From the NCBI GenBank assembly GCA_015661965.1, contig DQVA01000298.1, positions 1-11,809 of the forward strand: a stretch of 11,809 nt of DNA, written 5' to 3'. The stretch's first letter is position 1. Every line of letters starts with the position of its first letter. This document shows, piece by piece, positions 1 through 6,702 of the stretch. Source of the DNA: Candidatus Bipolaricaulota bacterium. Its GTDB lineage: Bacteria; Bipolaricaulota; Bipolaricaulia; Bipolaricaulales; Bipolaricaulaceae. Under the pieces are notes generated by a model. That model made no database searches, was not told the DNA's origin, and was given only the letters and a program-made list of their open reading frames with translations. Both the position numbers and the translations under genes were made by a program.

Positions 1-1227
1 GGACTGGTGCTCACCGAAACCCTGGCCTATTTCCCGATCGCGTTCATGATCCTGGAGGGGGTGCTGTCCAAGATCGATCCCTCCATCGAGGAGGCAGCCC
101 TGGATATGGGGGCGTCCAAGCTCCGCACCTTCTTCACCGTCACCCTGCCCCTGTCCATTCCCGGGATAGCCAGCGCCATGCTGCTTGTGTTTATCCGCTC
201 GTTGGAGGACTTCGGAAATCCAGTGGTCATCGCCGGAAGATACCGAGTGCTCACGGTGGAGGCCTACCATGCGGTGACCGGGATGTACAACATGCCTCTG
301 GGGGCCACCTTGTCGCTCATCATGCTCGTCCCCACGCTGATGATCTTTGTAGTGCAGAAGTACTACGTGTCCCGGCGCTCCTACATCACGGTCACCGGCC
401 GGCCTTCGGGCGTGGGCCTGAAGAGCCCCGAGCCCCACGTGAAATACCCGGTGCTGGGGCTGATGCTGGGCCTGAGCGGGTTCATCCTTCTCATGTACGG
501 GGTGGTGCTCTGGGGCTCGTTCACCAAGCTGTGGGGGGTGGATCACTCCCTCACGCTGGATAACTACCTGTATGTGTTCAAGGCCGGGGGACAGTACATG
601 AAGGACACCGTCACCATCGCCCTCATCGCCACCCCCATTGGCGGGGTGCTGTCCATGCTCATCGCTTATTTGGTCACCCGCAAGCGGTTTCCGGGCCACA
701 GGCTCATGGAGTTCGTGTCCATGCTCAACTTCGCGGTACCAGGGGTGGTGGTGGGCATCGGGTACATCTTGGCCTTCAACACGCCCCCGGTGCAGCTCAC
801 CGGCACGGCCCTGATCATCATCTTGGTGTTCGTGTTCCGCCGGATGCCGGTGGGGATCCAAGACGCCATCGCCCAGCTCCAACAGATCGACCCCGCCATC
901 GAGGAGGCCTCCAGTAGCCTGGGAGCTGGGTTCTTCCGTACCTTCGGCAGGGTGACCTTGCCCCTGATCGCCCCCGCCCTCCTCTCCAGCCTGGTGTACA
1001 TCTTCGTCCGCTGCATGACCGCCATCTCGGCGGTGGTGTTCGTGGTGTCCGCGGGCTGGCAGCTGCTCACGGTGGCACTCCTGTACGAGGTGGACCAAGC
1101 TAACCTGGCCGGAGCAGCCGCTTACGGGTACGTGATCATCGCTATCGTGCTGGCAGCGGTGGTGTCCATGCGATTTCTGGTGAACAGGATCTTCCGGGAC
1201 AGCTTGGCCCCATTGAGGGGGGTTTAG
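1..1227 (+). CDS. ABC importer permease, fused two-domain (Fe(III)/phosphonate type), 5'-truncated
   Basis: Inner-membrane channel subunit of a binding-protein-dependent importer. The reading frame is open from base 1, so the start lies upstream; 408 residues are visible. Two copies of the cytoplasmic EAA loop, which docks on the ATPase, are present: EEAALDMGASKLRTFF near visible residue 30 and EEASSSLGAGFFRTFG near 301, each followed by TLPL and a membrane segment. This marks two permease domains fused in one chain, as in the FbpB/ThiP class. The first domain is missing its N-terminal helices. The stretch SLEDFGNPVVIAG, followed by VLT, resembles ferric-iron-type permeases, but 2-aminoethylphosphonate and polyamine systems share this architecture, so substrate is unassigned. 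The stop lies 3 bases before the ATPase start. The binding protein expected for such a system is not in the window and is presumably upstream. Confidence 0.93.
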   Translation, partial: GLVLTETLAYFPIAFMILEGVLSKIDPSIEEAALDMGASKLRTFFTVTLPLSIPGIASAMLLVFIRSLEDFGNPVVIAGRYRVLTVEAYHAVTGMYNMPLGATLSLIMLVPTLMIFVVQKYYVSRRSYITVTGRPSGVGLKSPEPHVKYPVLGLMLGLSGFILLMYGVVLWGSFTKLWGVDHSLTLDNYLYVFKAGGQYMKDTVTIALIATPIGGVLSMLIAYLVTRKRFPGHRLMEFVSMLNFAVPGVVVGIGYILAFNTPPVQLTGTALIIILVFVFRRMPVGIQDAIAQLQQIDPAIEEASSSLGAGFFRTFGRVTLPLIAPALLSSLVYIFVRCMTAISAVVFVVSAGWQLLTVALLYEVDQANLAGAAAYGYVIIAIVLAAVVSMRFLVNRIFRDSLAPLRGV

Positions 1228-1230
1228 AGG

Positions 1231-2316
1231 ATGGCCGTTGTCGCGTTCGAGCATGTGGTTAAGGTGTTCTCGCCCGGGACCCGCCGGGAGGTGCGGGCGG
1301 TGGACGATTTTTCGCTGCAGGTGGAGCGGGGGGAGTTGGTCACCTTGCTCGGTCCTTCCGGCTGTGGCAAGACGACCAGCCTGCGGATCCTGGCGGGGTT
1401 TGAGCTACCCACTTCCGGGGATGTGTATATCGATGGCGAGAAGGTGACCTTCGTCCCCCCCCAGAAGCGCCCTACCTCGATGGTGTTCCAGTCCTATGGG
1501 TTGTTTCCCCACATGACCGTGTTCGAAAACGTGGCCTACGGCCTGAAAGTGCGGCGGGTGCCTCGCCAGGAGATAAGGAAGCGGGTGGCGGAGGTGCTGG
1601 CGTTGGTGGGTTTGGAGGGGCTGGAGGATCGGGGGGTGGGACAGCTCTCCGGGGGCCAACAACAGCGGGTAGCCCTGTGCCGGGCTATCGTGGTCCAGCC
1701 CAAGGTGCTGCTGTTCGACGAGCCCCTGTCCAACCTGGACGCCAAGCTGAGGAAGGGCACCCGGGAGCAGATCCGGCGTATCCAAAAGGAACTCGGCATA
1801 ACCAGTCTTTACGTGACCCATGACCAAGCAGAGGCCATGAGCATCTCGGATCGGATCGCGGTGATGAATGCGGGGAGGTTGCAGCAGTTGGGGACGGCGG
1901 AGGAGATCTATGCCCGGCCAGCCAATCGGTTCGTGGCCGACTTCATCGGGGAGGCCAACTTCCTGCCGGGGACGGTGGTGGGCGGGGAGGGGGAAACGGT
2001 GCGGGTGCAGATCCTGGGGCGGGAGATGGAGGTCTCCCAGCCGGGAGCGGACTTCTCCCCCGGGGAAGAGGTGGAGGTGGTGGTACGGCCGGAGGCGGTG
2101 GACGTGTTGCCAGCAGGGGAGGGAGACGTGGACGCGGAGGTCCTGTTCTCCCACTACACCGGCTCGGTGGTGCTCTACGCCCTCCGGCTCCCGGATGGCG
2201 AGCGGCTGGAGGTGCAGGTGGCCAACCCCCAGGAGCGGGGGCTGCTGGGGGTGGGGGCTAAGGTAGGGATCAGGCTCCACCGCCGGAGCCTACACCTTCT
2301 TGGCAGGGAGCAGTGA
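1231..2316 (+). CDS. ABC importer ATP-binding protein with TOBE tail (FbpC/PotA type)
   Basis: ATPase that powers the preceding permease at the inner face of the cytoplasmic membrane. In its 361 residues one sees Walker A GPSGCGKTT (41-49), Q-loop Q87 within MVFQSYGLFPH, signature LSGGQQQR (from 139), Walker B VLLFDEP (159-165), D-loop SNLDAKLR, and switch His197 in VTHDQAEAM. From about residue 243 the sequence changes to a beta-rich TOBE-like tail, the regulatory or substrate-sensing extension of the CUT1/Fe/polyamine ATPases. The ATG start lies 3 bases after the permease stop, with GAGG directly before it and a G-rich tract further upstream. Closest architecture is FbpC, PotA or PhnT; which substrate is carried cannot be told. 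All catalytic motifs are intact. Confidence 0.95.
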   Translation: MAVVAFEHVVKVFSPGTRREVRAVDDFSLQVERGELVTLLGPSGCGKTTSLRILAGFELPTSGDVYIDGEKVTFVPPQKRPTSMVFQSYGLFPHMTVFENVAYGLKVRRVPRQEIRKRVAEVLALVGLEGLEDRGVGQLSGGQQQRVALCRAIVVQPKVLLFDEPLSNLDAKLRKGTREQIRRIQKELGITSLYVTHDQAEAMSISDRIAVMNAGRLQQLGTAEEIYARPANRFVADFIGEANFLPGTVVGGEGETVRVQILGREMEVSQPGADFSPGEEVEVVVRPEAVDVLPAGEGDVDAEVLFSHYTGSVVLYALRLPDGERLEVQVANPQERGLLGVGAKVGIRLHRRSLHLLGREQ

Positions 2317-3098
2317 GCCCTTCCTACCGGCTGTTTGCGTTCGATCTCGATGGAACCCTTCTTTCCCGCGCCGGTTCCATCCCCCCTTCTATAGAGGGGT
2401 TCCTGGCGGGGCTGGTGGAAAAGGCGTGGGTGACCCTGGCCACCGGCCGGTCGTTGGCTTCCGCCCGGCCGTACGCCGAACGGCTTGGGATAAACGCCCC
2501 CGCCATCCTGTACCACGGGGCGGTCATCTGGGATTTCTCCGCCGGGAAGGCTATTTTGGAGCGGAGGCTCCCCCCACAGGGGGCGGCTGCAGTGCTGGAG
2601 GTATGCCGGAACTTCCCGGTGGCAGTACAGCTATACCGGGCTTCTGATGACCCTACGGTTTACGTGTCCGAGTTCTCCAGGCCGGTGCTTGAGTTCGCCC
2701 GCAAGGAGTCCCTCCCGTTGAAGGAGGGCGATCTGGGACAGCTGGCGCGGGAAGGGCCGCTCAAGTTCCTGATCATCGGGGCCCCTGAGCAGCTGCCCGG
2801 GCTTGCCGCGCTACTGCGGGAAGCGGCCCCCGGGCTCACGGTGGTGCGGGCGGAGCGTGATTATCTGGAGGTGTTGCCCCCCGGGGTGGACAAGGGGGAG
2901 GCCTTGGCTTGGCTGGCGGGCTACCTCCGGATCCCCCTGGGAGAGGTGGTGGCGGTGGGGGATCAGGAGAGCGACCTTCCCATGATCCGGCGGGCCGGCT
3001 TGGGGGTGGCCATGGCGGCTGCCCCGGATGTGGTGCGACAGGCCGCCGATGTGGTGGTTTCCTCCGTGGCCGAGCTTGCCGACGTCCTCTGTCTTTGA
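2313..3098 (+). CDS. Cof-type HAD-superfamily phosphatase
   Basis: Cytoplasmic phosphohydrolase of 261 residues. Motif I is FDLDGTLL, with nucleophile D11 and acid/base D13. Motif II is LATGRS (T44-R46). The lysine motif is GVDKGEAL (K194), and motif IV is VGDQESDLPM with D217 and D221 binding Mg2+; many relatives have Asn where this one has Ser220. The region between motifs II and III (about 60-185) is the C2-type cap typical of Cof/YbjI/YidA proteins, which act on sugar phosphates, flavin or thiamine phosphates. The GTG start sits inside the ATPase stop (GTGA, 4-base overlap), so the gene is translationally coupled to the transporter. That suggests, without proving it, that it dephosphorylates a compound related to the imported substrate. 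It is not recognisable as phosphonoacetaldehyde hydrolase. Specific substrate unknown. Confidence 0.9.
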   Translation: MSPSYRLFAFDLDGTLLSRAGSIPPSIEGFLAGLVEKAWVTLATGRSLASARPYAERLGINAPAILYHGAVIWDFSAGKAILERRLPPQGAAAVLEVCRNFPVAVQLYRASDDPTVYVSEFSRPVLEFARKESLPLKEGDLGQLAREGPLKFLIIGAPEQLPGLAALLREAAPGLTVVRAERDYLEVLPPGVDKGEALAWLAGYLRIPLGEVVAVGDQESDLPMIRRAGLGVAMAAAPDVVRQAADVVVSSVAELADVLCL

Positions 3099-3154
3099 TC
3101 CCTTGCTGAACCCTCAATTCCCCCCAGGTGTATAGTCATGTGGAGGTGATCTCG

Positions 3155-3937
3155 GTGTGTATCTTCACGTTGGGATTGCTGTTTCTGCTTGGGTGGGGAG
3201 GGTTCGGGATGAGCCAGGTCGCAAGTTCCGCTGCCGGCTTCGCTTCCACCGACGGGCCGGTGCGGGTGTCCATCGGAACCTTCGTGTTCCAGCAAGGGGA
3301 AAGGCTGGCCCTGGAGCTGATCAGAGAGGGGCCTTGCCCCTGTCTGTGTGACGAGATAGAGGTGAGGGGGTTTCGGGTGCTGGAGGGGGAGGGGGCTGTG
3401 GTTTACCAGGCCCTGGATGGATTCCCGGTCCCGGCCGGGGAATGGGTGGGCCGCTGGGGGCTCGTGGATACCGCTGGGGATCCGGTCCCCCCTGGGAGCT
3501 ACACGGCGTTGGTGGATACATCCCTGGGGGAGTTCCGGGTGGAGCTGCAGGTGGTTGCCCCTGGCGAGAGGCTTCTCGGGCGGAGTCTAGCTCGGGCCTC
3601 CGTGTGTGGCCTGGGCCTGCGGGTGTACCGGCTCCTCACCGGAGAGGATGAGGGGGCTGTTGTCGAGTTGCTGGCAGGTGAACTCCTCATGGTGGCCTTG
3701 TCCGGGAACCCCACCACCGGCCACCAGTGGGCTGCGGTGCGGGAGCCTGGTTTCCTCACCCCCGTAACGGGAGTGGAGTACCTACCCAGCTCAGAGCTCA
3801 TCGGCGGGGGTGGGACCTTTTACTTCCGGTGGCAGGCGGAAGGGCCGGGCGAGGGGGAACTGTCCCTGGCCTACCGGCGCCCCTGGGCCTCCGGCCCACC
3901 GGAGAGGACATTCTCCATCAGGGTGACCGTGCGCTAG
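3155..3937 (+). CDS. Exported Ig/BsuPI-like plus chagasin-type (I42) cysteine protease inhibitor
   Basis: Predicted exported protein of 260 residues. The GTG at 3155 was chosen because GGAGGTGAT (3142-3150) lies 5 bases before it; an in-frame GTG at 3128 lacks a ribosome site. An N-terminal hydrophobic stretch (about 2-19) looks like a signal or anchor but has no basic residue in front, which is atypical. The middle (about 35-135) ends in a GDPVPPGSYTALVD-like strand pair seen in FlgD-Ig and BsuPI inhibitor domains, and carries the cluster CPCLC (Cys61, 63, 65). The C-terminal ~95 residues show all three chagasin loops: NPTTGH (185-190), GGGGT (217-221) and RPW (242-244). In the I42 family these loops plug the active site of papain-like proteases. 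The role could be protection from, or control of, an extracellular cysteine protease; the target is unknown. A TATAGT box at 3131-3136 may be a -10, without a good -35. Confidence 0.8.
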   Translation: MCIFTLGLLFLLGWGGFGMSQVASSAAGFASTDGPVRVSIGTFVFQQGERLALELIREGPCPCLCDEIEVRGFRVLEGEGAVVYQALDGFPVPAGEWVGRWGLVDTAGDPVPPGSYTALVDTSLGEFRVELQVVAPGERLLGRSLARASVCGLGLRVYRLLTGEDEGAVVELLAGELLMVALSGNPTTGHQWAAVREPGFLTPVTGVEYLPSSELIGGGGTFYFRWQAEGPGEGELSLAYRRPWASGPPERTFSIRVTVR

Positions 3938-4373
3938 GTTCGGGGATCGCCTGACGGGCGAGCGCGTCGGCCCGTTCGTTCTCCGGGTGGCCGGCGTGGC
4001 CCGCCAGCCAGTGGAAGTGGACCCGGTGGAGCTTGGTCAGCCGCGCCAGTTCCCGCCACAGGTCCTCGTTGGCCACCGGCAAAAGCCGCTTCCCTTGCCG
4101 GCGCTTCCAGCCGTTTTCCACCCAGCGGGGGAGCCACTCCGTGATCCCCCGCTTGAGATACGCGGAATCGGTATACAGGTCCACCTCGGCCGGCTCTTTG
4201 AGGGCCTTTAGGGCTTCGATGGCCGCCCGCAGCTCCATACGGTTGTTGGTGGTGTTCTCCTCACCCCCTGCGATCTCCTTGCGGTGCGGCCCCCAGATGA
4301 GGATCGCCGCCCAGCCCCCTGGGCCTGGGTTCCCCCGGCAAGCACCATCCGTGTAGATCTTCACCCGTTTCAC
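3918..4373 (-). CDS. rnhA: Ribonuclease HI
   Basis: Cleaves the RNA strand of RNA-DNA hybrids in the cytoplasm during replication and R-loop removal. From the GTG at 4373 the product is 151 residues, close to the 155 of E. coli RNase HI. It begins with an MKRVKIYTDGACRGNPGPGG-type strand, matching the family N-terminus. Catalytic carboxylates are visible: D9 (TDGAC), E47 (NRMELR), D69 (YTDSAYL) and D136 (ERADALA), plus the catalytic-loop His126 in GHAGHPENERAD. The frame stays open upstream to 4694, but that extension is Pro/Arg/His-rich, lacks family similarity and runs antisense to coaE, so it is rejected. No Shine-Dalgarno precedes the GTG; a TATACC box ends 8 bases before it, so the mRNA may be leaderless. 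The 3' end overlaps the inhibitor gene tail to tail by 20 bases. Confidence 0.95.
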   Translation of the reverse strand: MKRVKIYTDGACRGNPGPGGWAAILIWGPHRKEIAGGEENTTNNRMELRAAIEALKALKEPAEVDLYTDSAYLKRGITEWLPRWVENGWKRRQGKRLLPVANEDLWRELARLTKLHRVHFHWLAGHAGHPENERADALARQAIPEPSARSP

Positions 4374-4583
4374 AAGCCCAAGGTATAGCCCACCCCGGCC
4401 GGGAGCGCGAGCCCTGCAGGGGCGACCGGGGCACACACTGACCATCACCATGGGAGCAATGGTCGTCCTACGATTGGCTTGGCGGAGCCTGTTGGCGGTA
4501 TCCGCAGGGGACCGCCGACCGGCGGCTGCAAGGGGACAGCCCTCCTTGGCAGCGGAGTCGTCCGGGGCTAGGGTGGGGGTGAG
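4374..4583. other. Divergent rnhA/coaE intergenic region
   Basis: This 210-base gap separates the starts of rnhA (minus) and coaE (plus), so it should hold both promoters. It is very GC-rich with several short inverted repeats: CCCTGCAGGG near 4411-4420, GGCT/AGCC at 4476-4489, GGCGGT/ACCGCC at 4494-4516, CCGCCG/CGGCGG at 4512-4525 and GGCTG/CAGCC at 4523-4540. The motif GCAGGGG, or GCAAGGGG, recurs three times. TATACC (minus, 4387-4382) could be the rnhA -10, and TACGAT (4469-4474) a weak plus-strand -10; neither has a good -35. No tRNA, known riboswitch or coding frame was recognised. At this base composition some of the repeats are expected by chance. Confidence 0.4.
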
Positions 4584-5222
4584 ATGAAGGTCGTGGGGGT
4601 GACCGGGCCGGCGGGGGCGGGGAAGTCCACGGTGTGCCGGATGCTGGCGCGCCGGCCGGGGATCGGCCATGTAAACCTTGATGAACTCGCCCACGCCACC
4701 TATCGGCCAGGCGGGCCGGCCTATGCTCGGCTTTTGGCCCGGTTCGGGGAGGAGATCCTGAACCCGGACGGCTCAGTGGACCGCCGCCGCCTGGCCCAGC
4801 TGGTGTTCCACGATGACAAGGCGAGGGAGGAGTTGGAGGCCATCGTCCATCCGGCGGTTATGAGCGCCCTGAAAAGGGAGATTCGTTGTCACCGGGAGGG
4901 GGGAACGAGATGGCTTCTAGTGGAAGGTGCGCTGCTCCTTACCTCCCCGCATGTGGACCGGTCGCTTTTCGACGCCTTCGTGTGGCTCTCCGCCCCGGAG
5001 GAGGAGCGCCGCCGCCGGCTGCTCGCCGCCGGTTTGCCCTGGGACCTGGTGGAGGCACGCCTGCGGGGCCAGCGAGGGCTTCTCCCCCCCAAGGCGGCTG
5101 ACGTCTACGTGGTGGACGCCTCCGGGCCCCCGGCCGAGGTGGCCGACCGGATACTCTCCCTGTTGAGGGACTTCGGCTGGGGGGTTGTTTCAACCCGGGC
5201 TGGCAAGCCCGCTCTTGAGTAA
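4584..5222 (+). CDS. coaE: Dephospho-CoA kinase
   Basis: Last enzyme of coenzyme A synthesis: phosphorylates the ribose 3'-hydroxyl of dephospho-CoA with ATP in the cytoplasm. The 212-residue product has the P-loop GPAGAGKST (8-16), the family segment NLDELAH with D33 at the usual catalytic-Asp position, DGSVDRRRLAQLVFHDD (62-78), LEAIVHPAV (84-92) and a lid region rich in Arg (about 140-165). It ends with the KAADVYVVDASGP strand that corresponds to the family's K..AD.VIDN segment. The usual VPLLFE motif reads VEGALLL here (113-119), a modest departure. The ATG follows GGGGGTGAG, which can act as a ribosome site. The last 33 bases overlap the end of murE tail to tail. Length is near the usual ~200 residues, and the product appears intact. 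Confidence 0.93.
   Translation: MKVVGVTGPAGAGKSTVCRMLARRPGIGHVNLDELAHATYRPGGPAYARLLARFGEEILNPDGSVDRRRLAQLVFHDDKAREELEAIVHPAVMSALKREIRCHREGGTRWLLVEGALLLTSPHVDRSLFDAFVWLSAPEEERRRRLLAAGLPWDLVEARLRGQRGLLPPKAADVYVVDASGPPAEVADRILSLLRDFGWGVVSTRAGKPALE
5182..5211. terminator. Tandem hairpins in the coaE/murE convergent overlap
   Basis: Two perfect 6-bp stems lie back to back inside the 33-base overlap of the two convergent genes. The first is GGGTTG-TTT-CAACCC (5182-5196); the second is CGGGCT-GGCA-AGCCCG (5196-5211). They could act as a bidirectional stop or transcript-end structure for both genes. Neither strand has a clear U-tract after them, and they are part of both coding regions, so this is a weak call. 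Confidence 0.3.
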
Positions 5223-6608
5223 GAACTCCCGATCCGAATACGGTTCCGGTCCGCGAGCGGTCCATTGGAACCGTTCGTGTCCCTTGCCAGCGATCAGCAC
5301 GATGTCCCCCTCCCCAGCTCGCGTCAGGGCAAGGCGGATCGCACACCCCCGGTCCAACTGGACCTCGTACTGACCCCTTGTGGCTTTCAACCCATGGGCG
5401 ATGGCAGCGGCGATCGCCCGCGGATCTTCTCCCTTGGGGTTGTCCGTGGTGACGATGGCGAAGTCGGCCATGTCCCCCACCACTTGGCCCATGAGAGGGC
5501 GCTTTCCCGCATCCGATTCCCCGGCGGCCCCGAACACCACGATCAACCTGTGGGCCCGGGGGCGAAGAAGGGAGAGGACCCGCTTCAGGGCGTCAGGGGT
5601 GTGTGCGTAGTCAACGATCACTTCGGCCCCGGTATGGGCTGTGAACCGGTCCAGGCGCCCCCGGGGGAGGGAGGCCCCCTGGAGGCGGGCGGCGATCTCC
5701 CGGGGGGAGAGCCCCAGAAGGTAGGCTACCGCCGCCGCGGCCAGGGCGTTCTCCAGGTTGAACTCGCCGGGGAAGGGGAGGCGCAGCCGGACCTCTCCTT
5801 CCGGTAGGACCAAGCTGCACTCGCTTCCCCAGTGGAGCTCTTTGACCCCTTCCGCTCGTACATCCCCCTGGCCGATCCCGTAGGTCAACTTCTCCCCCGG
5901 CGTCGCGGCAAGGAACGCCTCCGCATGAGGATCGGCCGCATTGACCACCCCGAAGCCATCCAGGGGCAGCAGTTCGAACAGCCTAAGCTTGGCCCGCAGG
6001 TACTCCGCCATAGCGCGGTGGAAATCCAGGTGGTCACGGGAGAGCCCGGTGAACACCGCCCCGGCAAGCCGCACCCCGTCCACCCGCCGCTGGGCCAGGC
6101 CGATGGAGGAGGCCTCGAACGCTAAGTACTTCTGACCCCGGGCGACAGCTTGGGCGGCCAGCCGCTGCAAGTCCGGGGCTTCCGGGGTGGTAACGCAGGA
6201 AAGCCCCTCCTCCTCCACCCGTACCGTGGTGAGGGTCTCACACGCTGGCAGGAGCTGGCCCAGGAGGTGTACCACCGTGGTCTTGCCGTTGGTGCCGGTG
6301 ACCCCGATGGTGGTGAGCCTCGCGGTGGGGTGGCCGTAGAAGGCGGCGGCCGCCTGGGCGAGGGCGGTCCGGGCGTCCCCCACCCGGATGTAGGGGACCG
6401 GTAAGTCGAGGCGGTCCCGCTCCCCCACCACCGCCACTGCTCCCCGGGAGATGGCTTGGGGGATGAACGCGTGCCCGTCGTGGTTTTGCCCCGGCAGGGC
6501 GAAGAACAGGTCCCCGGGGAGAACCCGACGGGAGTCCCAGGCCAACCCTTTCACCACAGGGTTCGGGTTGGGGACGTCTACATTTGGGAACAGCTCACTC
6601 AACCGCAT
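5190..6608 (-). CDS. murE: UDP-MurNAc-tripeptide synthetase (MurE ligase)
   Basis: Adds the third amino acid (a diamino acid) to UDP-MurNAc-L-Ala-D-Glu in cytoplasmic peptidoglycan synthesis. The 472 residues show the N-terminal domain with DSRRVLPGDLFFALPG (25-40) and DGHAFIPQAISRGAVAVV, the ATP loop GVTGTNGKTT (102-111), and a likely carbamylated Lys207 in YLRAKLRLF. Further on come FPGEFNLENALAA (279-291), VDYAHTPDAL (332-341) and GKGHE (441-445). The specificity loop reads TDNPKGEDP (388-396); meso-diaminopimelate enzymes normally have DNPR here, so the added residue (DAP, Lys or Orn) is uncertain. The gene stands alone rather than in a division/cell-wall cluster. The start ATG has only a weak GGGG upstream. 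The small outer-membrane gene upstream on the same strand is separated by a terminator, so murE probably has its own promoter, which I could not pin down. Confidence 0.93.
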   Translation of the reverse strand: MRLSELFPNVDVPNPNPVVKGLAWDSRRVLPGDLFFALPGQNHDGHAFIPQAISRGAVAVVGERDRLDLPVPYIRVGDARTALAQAAAAFYGHPTARLTTIGVTGTNGKTTVVHLLGQLLPACETLTTVRVEEEGLSCVTTPEAPDLQRLAAQAVARGQKYLAFEASSIGLAQRRVDGVRLAGAVFTGLSRDHLDFHRAMAEYLRAKLRLFELLPLDGFGVVNAADPHAEAFLAATPGEKLTYGIGQGDVRAEGVKELHWGSECSLVLPEGEVRLRLPFPGEFNLENALAAAAVAYLLGLSPREIAARLQGASLPRGRLDRFTAHTGAEVIVDYAHTPDALKRVLSLLRPRAHRLIVVFGAAGESDAGKRPLMGQVVGDMADFAIVTTDNPKGEDPRAIAAAIAHGLKATRGQYEVQLDRGCAIRLALTRAGEGDIVLIAGKGHERFQWTARGPEPYSDREFLLKSGLASPG

Positions 6609-6645
6609 ATCCCCGTCATCCTATCCCGTGATGGAAGAGGGCGGG

Positions 6646-6684
6646 GGGACAAAAGTAAACGGGGCGAGGAGCACCTCGCCCCGT
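6646..6684 (-). terminator. Intrinsic terminator of the small outer-membrane gene
   Basis: Perfect 11-bp stem: ACGGGGCGAGG (6659-6669) pairs with CCTCGCCCCGT (6674-6684) around a 4-base loop. Read on the minus strand, the stem is followed by a T-rich run (TTTACTTTTGT), the form of a Rho-independent terminator. It lies 18 bases past the stop of the minus-strand gene 6703-7161 and before murE, so it ends that transcript and insulates murE. Confidence 0.85.
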
Positions 6685-6702
6685 CTCATCCAGGCCCTAT
6701 GG

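Noticed and set aside
1405..2280. Minus-strand open frame (291 codons) opposite the ABC ATPase
   Set aside because: Low-complexity His/Pro/Leu-rich translation, a typical shadow of a GC-rich gene; all ATPase motifs are intact on the plus strand.
3128..3154. Upstream GTG start for the chagasin-type protein
   Set aside because: No ribosome site before it, whereas GGAGGTGAT is ideally placed for the GTG at 3155. It adds nine residues without improving the signal peptide.
4374..4694. 107-codon in-frame N-terminal extension of RNase HI
   Set aside because: Pro/Arg/His-rich with no family similarity, covers the intergenic region and is antisense to the start of coaE; the GTG at 4373 gives the normal family length and N-terminus.
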